NCBI GenBank assembly: GCA_948891265.1
Contig: CAQUBD010000036.1
Coordinates: forward strand, 1-16,337
Origin: an uncultured Clostridia bacterium
Lineage (GTDB): Bacteria; Bacillota; Clostridia; TANB77; CAG-508
Length of the DNA: 16,337 bases
Reading direction: 5' to 3'
Every line of letters starts with the position of its first letter. Position 1 is the first letter of the stretch. The notes under the pieces were generated by a model that saw nothing but the letters and a program-made list of their open reading frames with translations, ran no database searches and was not told where the DNA came from. Made by a program: the position numbers and the translations under genes. Of this stretch, positions 1 to 5,269 are shown in pieces.

Positions 1-8
1 TAAAATCT

Positions 9-1271
9 TTATACTTTTTCTACTTCTATAATTTCTTCTTGATTTACTTCATCTATCTTTATGCTTCTATTATGAGTAATTTTCTCCCAACTTGTTTCTC
101 TTTTGAACAAGCATTTAAAGTTTATTAATAACCATGAACCCATAAATAATGGATATGTGAAAAATCCTTTTATCATAGGTTTTATTGGTTTCCCATCCAA
201 GTACATTACAAATGCTGCTGTAGCTGATGGTAATACAAATGTTGGTACTAAAAATCTTAATATATTTAAAATGAATTCTGTTTGTGTCATACCATCTGCT
301 GCATATAATATAAAGTTTGAAAATAGTAATACTAATGTTATTACAAACATTGGTATACTTCCTATTATATATAGAAATCCATCAATGTTCATCATTGTTT
401 TCTTTTCTTTAGCTGCATCAAACAATTTATTTGTATATTCTTTCATACATTGCATATGTCCAACTGTCCATCTGCTTCTTTGTGACCAACTTTGTTTAAA
501 TCCTGTTGGTTGTTCATCATATACTATTGCTTCTGTTGACCATCCTAGTCTTTTTCCTTTTAAAATTCTTTGTAATGAGAATTCTATGTCTTCTGTTAAT
601 GTTATTGTTTTCCATCCATTATTTTCTTTTATAATGTCAAAACTTACCATAAATCCTGTACCATTTAATAATGGTGATAATCCTAAATTGTATCTTGCTA
701 AGTGATAAAATCTATGCATAGTCCAATAGAATAATGCATATCCTGATGTTATCCAATTATCTGTTGGATTTTTGATGTCTCTATATCCTTGAACAACTTC
801 TTCACCTTGACATAGTTTTTTATTCATTGCTGTTATAAAGTTTTTATCAACTATATTATCAGCGTCAAATATACATACAGCATCATATGGTGCATTTTCT
901 TTTATTTTTTGTTGTAAAAACCAATCTAGTGCATATCCTTTTGTTTTGTTTACTTCATCATATCTTTCATATACTATTGCTCCTGCTTGTTTTGCTATTC
1001 TTGCTGTGTTATCTGTGCAGTTATCTGCTATTACATATATATCATATAAGTCTTTATTGTAATTTTGGTTCTTAAGACTTTCTACTAAATTTCCTATTAC
1101 TGTTTCTTCATTGTGTGCTGGTATTACTGCCATGAATTTGTGATCTTTTTTTACTTTTAATGGTTTTTCTTTTAATTTTACTAATGAGCATAAACTTATT
1201 CCTATTTGATATAGCCAAAATATTGTTATTAGCCATACTAATGCTTCTCTTAGTATATAAATATATTCCAT
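9..1271 (-). CDS. Membrane-bound processive-type GT2 glycosyltransferase
   Basis: This 420-residue protein looks like a membrane-embedded family 2 glycosyltransferase that transfers an activated sugar to an extracellular or wall polysaccharide; the sugar is unknown. It has an N-terminal membrane helix (about residues 8-30) and a cytosolic GT-A fold starting with VIPAHNEE (49-56). The DAD metal/nucleotide motif lies at 136-138, the TED catalytic-base motif at 226-228 and QRSRW (Q/RxxRW, acceptor-side motif of processive synthases) at 264-268. About three C-terminal membrane helices follow (roughly 300-395). The motif set resembles the cellulose/hyaluronan/PgaC branch, but it cannot give the product. 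The ATG at 1271 has a GAGAGG ribosome binding site and a promoter at 1317-1345. It ends 8 bases from the window edge, so downstream partners are not visible. Family assignment is firm; the specific role is not known. Confidence 0.88.
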   Translation of the reverse strand: MEYIYILREALVWLITIFWLYQIGISLCSLVKLKEKPLKVKKDHKFMAVIPAHNEETVIGNLVESLKNQNYNKDLYDIYVIADNCTDNTARIAKQAGAIVYERYDEVNKTKGYALDWFLQQKIKENAPYDAVCIFDADNIVDKNFITAMNKKLCQGEEVVQGYRDIKNPTDNWITSGYALFYWTMHRFYHLARYNLGLSPLLNGTGFMVSFDIIKENNGWKTITLTEDIEFSLQRILKGKRLGWSTEAIVYDEQPTGFKQSWSQRSRWTVGHMQCMKEYTNKLFDAAKEKKTMMNIDGFLYIIGSIPMFVITLVLLFSNFILYAADGMTQTEFILNILRFLVPTFVLPSATAAFVMYLDGKPIKPMIKGFFTYPLFMGSWLLINFKCLFKRETSWEKITHNRSIKIDEVNQEEIIEVEKV

Positions 1272-1316
1272 TTTTTTACCTCTCTTTTATTCTATATTTA
1301 TTATCTCACACTTTCT

Positions 1317-1345
1317 ATTATACTATTATTGGTAAAATAATGCAA
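1317..1345 (-). promoter_or_regulatory. Sigma-A promoter for the GT2 gene
   Basis: On the minus strand TTGCAT (1340-1345) and TATAAT (1317-1322) are separated by 17 bases, about 45 bases upstream of the glycosyltransferase start. It is divergent from, and nearly abuts, the promoter of the 97-aa gene, so the two could compete for polymerase. Confidence 0.7.
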
Positions 1346-1351
1346 CTTTTT

Positions 1352-1380
1352 TTGAAATTTTTGTAATTTTATGATATAAT
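1352..1380 (+). promoter_or_regulatory. Sigma-A promoter for the 97-aa orphan gene
   Basis: TTGAAA (1352-1357), a 17-base spacer and TATAAT (1375-1380), with a TG one base before the -10 box (extended -10). It sits 42 bases upstream of the ATG at 1423. This is close to the consensus and predicts strong constitutive transcription. Confidence 0.78.
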
Positions 1381-1422
1381 ATTGTTAGTTTCAATAATCT
1401 ATGCACTAAAAGGAGGTTTTAT

Positions 1423-1716
1423 ATGAACCAAATTGACAAAAAAATTGTTAAAAAAGCAATGCGGAAATTTCCAAACCATTGCAAGTTACACGTTAAAGTA
1501 AAAGATAACGCATCTGTACCTTATGAATCGTCTTTTTTTCATAAGATTATTGCAGATAGTAAAAATCCTAAGTGGCAACACAAAAAATTCCTTTTATACA
1601 TTCACGATTATTATTTAACAATCAGAGGAGATGGTTTCATATTTGAACCTGTAGTTGCGGAGTTACATGACGAACTTTGGATTGAGCTATATCACGTTTT
1701 TGATGTAACAAACTAA
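1423..1716 (+). CDS. Orphan 97-aa protein of unknown function
   Basis: I do not recognise this protein. It is a basic-to-mixed 97-residue polypeptide with no membrane segment or signal peptide; the N-terminal 15 residues are lysine-rich and the C-terminal half is aromatic and acidic (WIELYHVF near the end). An AGGAGG ribosome binding site (1411-1416) stands 6 bases from the ATG. The gene has its own near-consensus promoter and a strong terminator, so it is a single-gene transcription unit. Its codon use (TGC, CAC, GCG, CGG) is less AT-biased than the neighbours, which suggests recent acquisition. Codon 14 is CGG followed by A (1462-1465), the same context that breaks three conserved genes here. 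If that codon causes a +1 shift, translation would stop after about 25 residues. Confidence 0.72.
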   Translation: MNQIDKKIVKKAMRKFPNHCKLHVKVKDNASVPYESSFFHKIIADSKNPKWQHKKFLLYIHDYYLTIRGDGFIFEPVVAELHDELWIELYHVFDVTN

Positions 1717-1745
1717 ACAGCTAAATGTAACCTAAAAAGTTTCAG

Positions 1746-1796
1746 AAAAAAAGATGAGATAGATTAAAAGTTTTTAATCATATCTCATCTTTTTTA
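1746..1796 (+). terminator. Rho-independent terminator after the 97-aa gene
   Basis: A long imperfect hairpin with arms AAGATGAGAT (1751-1760) and ATCTCATCTT (1782-1791), extended inward by GATTAAAA/TTTTAATC, lies 30 bases past the stop and ends in a T run. A-rich flanks on the other side mean it could also work in reverse. Confidence 0.85.
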
Positions 1797-1863
1797 AATG
1801 TTAAAAAATTTAAATTATGCCCCATACCTCCTGATATACAAGACTGTTATAATTTTGCTACTA

Positions 1864-1878
1864 ATGGTATTTTACCAT
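1864..1878. repeat. Small perfect inverted repeat upstream of asd
   Basis: ATGGTA-TTT-TACCAT lies in the 206-base AT-rich gap before asd. It could be an operator or a small leader hairpin. I find no convincing asd promoter and no lysine-riboswitch-like structure in this gap. Confidence 0.35.
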
Positions 1879-2001
1879 ATTCATTATATTATAATATATA
1901 TTTACATAATTTTTAAGTGTTTTTTATAATCTTCTTTACTATTATCACCATTTCTCAAATTTTTTAATATATATATATAAATAAAATTTGGAGGTATTAA
2001 T

Positions 2002-2991
2002 ATGCAAAATAGATATAAAGTAGCTATAGTAGGAAGTACAGGATTAGTTGGAAGAACTGTACTTAAAGTTCTAGAAGAAAAAAACTTTAGTAATTGTACA
2101 TATACACTTTTTTCATCAAAAAAATCTGCTGGAACAAAATTAAAATTCTTAGGACAAAATTATATAATACAAGAGCTTACAGAAGATTCATTTAATTTAA
2201 ATTTTGATTATGCAATATTTTGTGCTGGAGGAACCGTATCAGAAAAATTCGCTCCTATTGCAGTTTCAAAGGGTTGTACTGTTATTGATAATAGTAGTAT
2301 TTTTAGAATGAATCCTGATGTTCCTTTAGTTGTTCCAGAAGTAAATCCAGAAAAAATATTTGAAAATAAAGGAATTATTGCAAATCCTAATTGTTCAACA
2401 ATTCAAGCAGTCGTTGCTTTAAAACCTTTAGATGATAGATATAAGATAAAACGAATAAATTATGCAACATATCAAGCTGTCTCAGGTGCTGGTAAAGCTG
2501 GAATTGAAGATTTAGAAAATGGAATTACAAATATTCCACCTAAAAAATTCCCACACCCAATCTATAATAATTGTTTACCACATATTGATGTTTTTATGTC
2601 TGATGGATACACAAAAGAAGAGTACAAAATGATTGATGAAACAAGAAAAATTTTAAATAAACCTTATCTACCTGTTACAGCAACTTGTGTTAGAGTTCCT
2701 GTTAAGAATTGTCATAGTGAATGTATTAATGTTGAATTTAAAACTAATTTTGATATTTATGATGTTAAAATGTTATTACAAAATTCTTCTGGTATTTCTT
2801 TAGTTGATGATATTGAAAAAAATTATTATCCTCTTGCTTCTCTGGCTGATGGTTCAGATGATGTTTTTGTTGGTAGGGTTAGACGTGATTTTAGTGTTCC
2901 TTTTGGTATTAATTTATGGGTTGTTGCTGATAATTTGCGTAAAGGTGCTGCTTCTAATGCTGTACAGATATTAGAAAAATTAATTTCGTAA
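2002..2991 (+). CDS. asd: Aspartate-semialdehyde dehydrogenase
   Basis: This cytosolic enzyme reduces aspartyl-4-phosphate to aspartate-4-semialdehyde with NADPH, feeding lysine/diaminopimelate, threonine and methionine synthesis. The sequence shows the N-terminal nucleotide-binding loop GSTGLVG (residues 11-17), the NPNCST active-site motif with nucleophile Cys131, the AVSGAG stretch of the catalytic domain, and the conserved C-terminal DNLRKGAASNA segment that ends the family. Its length of 329 residues is normal for bacterial Asd. A GGAGGT ribosome binding site (1990-1995) fixes the ATG at 2002. The gene stands alone on this strand between two orphan genes, with no adjacent dapA or lysC, so it is probably transcribed separately. 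No clear terminator follows; about 70 bases later the next promoter begins. The assignment is secure. Confidence 0.96.
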   Translation: MQNRYKVAIVGSTGLVGRTVLKVLEEKNFSNCTYTLFSSKKSAGTKLKFLGQNYIIQELTEDSFNLNFDYAIFCAGGTVSEKFAPIAVSKGCTVIDNSSIFRMNPDVPLVVPEVNPEKIFENKGIIANPNCSTIQAVVALKPLDDRYKIKRINYATYQAVSGAGKAGIEDLENGITNIPPKKFPHPIYNNCLPHIDVFMSDGYTKEEYKMIDETRKILNKPYLPVTATCVRVPVKNCHSECINVEFKTNFDIYDVKMLLQNSSGISLVDDIEKNYYPLASLADGSDDVFVGRVRRDFSVPFGINLWVVADNLRKGAASNAVQILEKLIS

Positions 2992-3061
2992 TTTCGCACA
3001 TATATCTCCCCTCAGGATTTGTTAATTTTAAAACGATTTTTAGGGCATTTCCACATTAATT

Positions 3062-3090
3062 TTGACTTTTACATAAAATTATAGTATAAT
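3062..3090 (+). promoter_or_regulatory. Sigma-A promoter for the 133-aa orphan gene
   Basis: TTGACT (3062-3067), 17 bases, TATAAT (3085-3090), then 42 bases to the ATG at 3133. The layout nearly copies that of the 97-aa gene: same spacer, same leader length and an AGGAGG ribosome binding site. Confidence 0.82.
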
Positions 3091-3132
3091 TAACTTAACA
3101 ATTGTTTAAGCACATATATAGGAGGAAACTTA

Positions 3133-3534
3133 ATGAAATGTTTAACTTTTAATCAAAATGACTTAATGTTGTTACAGAATTTGGGTGAATACCACCTATA
3201 TTTACTGAATGTTGCCCTTGTTGAGGCAGCTACAATCGCAAAAGCCAACTGGCCTTCAAGAGTTGAAACATATGCAGCAGTGTCACTTGCAGAGACTGCA
3301 GCCAAAGAAGTGGCGTGCCGGAATCGCTGGTCTCCAGCATTAGCAACAGATGAAAAATATTCTGTTAGCGGTGTCACCTATGATATACCAGAATACAGAG
3401 ATTGGCTGAATTCATGTCGTAAAGACCTGAACAAAAATCTTTCTTCTGGTGCATTTCATGCTGTTGAAACTTTTGAGCTTTTAGAGCAGTTTAGCTTTGC
3501 AGACACTATCTTTGAAATAAAGAGGACCGCTTAA
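3133..3534 (+). CDS. Orphan 133-aa protein of unknown function
   Basis: I do not recognise this protein. It is a soluble-looking, probably alpha-helical 133-residue polypeptide, rich in Ala, Leu and Glu between residues 25 and 62, with no signal peptide, membrane helix or known motif. AGGAGG at 3120-3125 lies 7 bases from the ATG. The base composition is clearly richer in G and C than the surrounding genes, and codons such as GCG, TGC, CGC and CGG, rare here, are used; both suggest transfer from elsewhere. The stop codon lies in the loop of its own terminator. Codon 63 (3319-3321) is CGG followed by A; a +1 shift there would end the product about eight residues later. It and the 97-aa gene flank asd and share an identical control layout, though their proteins do not look alike. 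Confidence 0.72.
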   Translation: MKCLTFNQNDLMLLQNLGEYHLYLLNVALVEAATIAKANWPSRVETYAAVSLAETAAKEVACRNRWSPALATDEKYSVSGVTYDIPEYRDWLNSCRKDLNKNLSSGAFHAVETFELLEQFSFADTIFEIKRTA

Positions 3535-3550
3535 GGTCCTCTTTATTTAT
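3519..3550 (+). terminator. Terminator enclosing the stop codon of the 133-aa gene
   Basis: A perfect 10-bp stem, AAAGAGGACC (3519-3528) with GGTCCTCTTT (3535-3544), has the TAA stop codon in its 6-base loop, followed by a T-rich tail. It also overlaps the 3' end of the convergent HepT-like remnant and may terminate that side too. Confidence 0.85.
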
Positions 3551-3718
3551 TCTTTAAAACTTCTAATAATTTTTCTAATTCAAATATGCTAATTCAAACG
3601 TAAATTCATATCTATGTAAAACTCCGTCTATTGTTATATCTGTTTCCTTTTGTGCTAGTGCTTCTTTAAGTCTATTTATAGCATTTATTAAATCTTGTTT
3701 TCTCTCTTTAAATCTCTT
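3543..3718 (-). pseudogene. Remnant of HepT/HI0074-type nucleotidyltransferase-substrate-binding (HEPN-like) gene
   Basis: Reading the minus strand directly after the purA-like stop gives KRFKERKQDLINAINRLKEA and then DGVLHRYEFTFELAY. This matches the N-terminal half of the NTase substrate-binding family (HI0074/HepT, partner of minimal nucleotidyltransferases), whose usual motif is DGxxxRFEFTFELAW. The frame then stops (3575-3577), but the +1 frame continues as FELEKLLEVLKNK to a TAA at 3543-3545, which resembles the normal C-terminus of the family. So roughly the middle half of the gene is missing. A 10-bp direct repeat, CTAATTCAAA, at 3575-3584 and 3589-3598 marks the junction. The original ATG probably overlapped the purA-like stop (ATGA at 3719-3722), but that frame hits TAA after four codons, a second lesion. 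No partner nucleotidyltransferase gene is visible. Family recognition is by memory of the motif. Confidence 0.68.
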
Positions 3719-4813
3719 TCATATTTCTATTCCCTTCTTTTGTATCTCAATCATATCACAATTTCTTTCTCCAGTCCCAATTAATGTAACAGGCACATTT
3801 ACATTATTTTCGATTTTATATATAAACTCTTTTACTTTATTAGGTAGCTTTTTATATTCTGTACATCTGTAAGCACTCCAATCAATATATTGTGCAAAAT
3901 TTAATGCAATTTGAGTAGGGTTATTTATCATAACATTATACTTTAGTCTATCCCAATTCATTTCAAAAACTCTTCTAACTTTTTTAGTTACAGTTGTATA
4001 TTCTTCTAAATCAACATTTGCATTACATCTCTTTTTAACTTCTTCCCAACTAATCTCTTTACTTCCAGCATAGTCACCACTATATATATCAACTCCTATA
4101 TTAGTTTTACTACTAATTCTTATAGGATAAGGTCTTATAACCATAATAACATCTTTTACTTTAAAAGGAGAAACGCCTGCATCTGCAATTAATTGGCTAC
4201 AACTACATTGTCTGCTAGTAATATTTGGGTAATCTAATCCATAATTTATATCTAAGTCTGCACCTTGTGCCCCTTCAATTAATATTTCATTTTGTGCTTC
4301 ATTTAACATTATAGATGTGTCCAAAATCTGTATTTTACTTTTAGTATAATCTGAAAAATTATCATAATAGTCTTTAGCAAGTTCAACTCCTGGTATTCTC
4401 ATTGCTTTTTCTGCTAAAGCTGCACCACAGCCTTTAAAAGTTGAACCGCTTCTTATTTTCTCCCTTTCAGCCTCTCTATGTTTTTCTTTAATAATCATTG
4501 CTCTAGGATGAATATATATCTTTCTTTTTCCTATTATGTCTTGATATTTTATTAGTTCATTTTCTAATATCTCTGGAGTAATAATTGCACCTGCATTAAT
4601 ACATAATTTTGTTTTTTCATTTATCATAGCCATTGGTAAGTGACTAACTACTATCTTATTTTCTTCATCATCTACATATGTATGACCTGCATTTGAAGAC
4701 CAATTATTTGTTGATATTTCAAAGTTTTCCTTTTTAGCAAGATATCCACATATTTTCCCTTTACCACAACTTCCTGCTTGTCCATCAATTACAATAGTTA
4801 CATTTTTATTCAT
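3719..4813 (-). CDS. Adenylosuccinate synthetase paralogue (PurA/PurZ-like) with altered active site
   Basis: This 364-residue protein belongs to the PurA superfamily, which joins aspartate to a purine nucleotide using GTP or a related triphosphate. Family landmarks are the N-terminal loop GQAGSCGKGK (residues 11-20), NAGHT with His44, the GAQGADLD segment, the RPYPIRI strand, the aspartate-loop-like TTVTKKVRR, and a C-terminal VTLIGTGER. In true PurA the loop reads QWGDEGKGK and its Asp is the catalytic base; here it is Ser15, followed by Cys. Loss of this Asp is the hallmark of the phage PurZ branch, which acts on dGMP to make diaminopurine precursors. It is also shorter than housekeeping PurA (about 430). 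ATG at 4813 is preferred over the upstream GTG at 4822, because GGGAG (4822-4826) is 8 bases from the ATG but overlaps that GTG. It probably shares a transcript with the RlmN-like fragment. The substrate is unknown. Confidence 0.8.
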   Translation of the reverse strand: MNKNVTIVIDGQAGSCGKGKICGYLAKKENFEISTNNWSSNAGHTYVDDEENKIVVSHLPMAMINEKTKLCINAGAIITPEILENELIKYQDIIGKRKIYIHPRAMIIKEKHREAEREKIRSGSTFKGCGAALAEKAMRIPGVELAKDYYDNFSDYTKSKIQILDTSIMLNEAQNEILIEGAQGADLDINYGLDYPNITSRQCSCSQLIADAGVSPFKVKDVIMVIRPYPIRISSKTNIGVDIYSGDYAGSKEISWEEVKKRCNANVDLEEYTTVTKKVRRVFEMNWDRLKYNVMINNPTQIALNFAQYIDWSAYRCTEYKKLPNKVKEFIYKIENNVNVPVTLIGTGERNCDMIEIQKKGIEI

Positions 4814-4825
4814 AATTTTCACTCC

Positions 4826-5128
4826 CTAATCAGAAATCATTTGCCCACAAGCTGCATTTATATCAGCCCCATTTGTTTCATAATATTCAACATTCATATT
4901 ATATTTTTTTAATTCAGATATAAATTTATCAATATTTTTGCTTCCTACTAAATTACTAATATCTACTTTGTTAAATCTATTTATTTTTATATATTCATCT
5001 TTGCCAAGAAGCTCAAATAATAGCTTTGCATCTTCTATAGTATCATTTATCCCTTCAAATAAAACATAATTCCATTCTACTTTTCTTTCACTAATATCTT
5101 TTGATTGAACAACTTGTTTTATCTCCAT
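4826..5128 (-). CDS. C-terminal RlmN-like fragment (radical SAM domain missing)
   Basis: The 100 residues align by eye with the last quarter of the radical-SAM rRNA/tRNA adenine methyltransferase RlmN: VLFEGINDTIEDAKLLFELL matches the family's GVNDSxEDAxxLxxLL, and GADINAACGQ near the end matches its GxDIxAACGQL, including the cysteine that is methylated during RlmN catalysis. Everything N-terminal is absent, including the CxxxCxxC iron-sulfur motif, so it cannot be an active radical-SAM enzyme by itself. It still has a promoter (5181-5209), an AAAGGAG site 13 bases before the ATG, and a clean ORF ending next to the purA-like start. The fragment may be a decayed gene that persists as a leader ORF, or a stand-alone domain. 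Upstream in-frame codons show no further RlmN similarity. Confidence 0.66.
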   Translation of the reverse strand: MEIKQVVQSKDISERKVEWNYVLFEGINDTIEDAKLLFELLGKDEYIKINRFNKVDISNLVGSKNIDKFISELKKYNMNVEYYETNGADINAACGQMISD

Positions 5129-5180
5129 TGCAACATCTTCTCCTTTAATATAAAAAACTATTTTATAATTAATTATGTCT

Positions 5181-5209
5181 ATTATATCACATTGTACTAA
5201 TATTGGGAA
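5181..5209 (-). promoter_or_regulatory. Extended -10 promoter for the RlmN-fragment / purA-like unit
   Basis: On the minus strand TGATATAAT gives an extended -10 with TATAAT at 5181-5186; 17 bases upstream TTCCCA (5204-5209) is a weak -35. It lies about 50 bases before the ATG at 5128 and diverges from mgtA. Confidence 0.55.
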
Positions 5210-5211
5210 TA

Positions 5212-5249
5212 ATTTTCTATTAAATCGGTTATTTTAAATATTAGAAAAT
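5212..5249. repeat. AT-rich inverted repeat in the mgtA leader
   Basis: ATTTTCTA (5212-5219) and TAGAAAAT (5242-5249) form an 8-bp inverted repeat with a 22-base loop just upstream of the mgtA ribosome binding site. It could be an operator or chance in AT-rich DNA. No Mg-sensing riboswitch is recognisable. Confidence 0.25.
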
Positions 5250-5269
5250 AGTATAAAGGAAGTTTTAAA

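Noticed and set aside
4814..4822. GTG start at 4822 for the purA-like gene
   Set aside because: The only plausible ribosome binding site overlaps that codon; the ATG at 4813 has proper spacing.
5129..5269. Mg2+-sensing riboswitch before mgtA
   Set aside because: The gap is only 141 bases, holds a divergent promoter and shows only a weak AT-rich inverted repeat; no M-box-like structure is seen.
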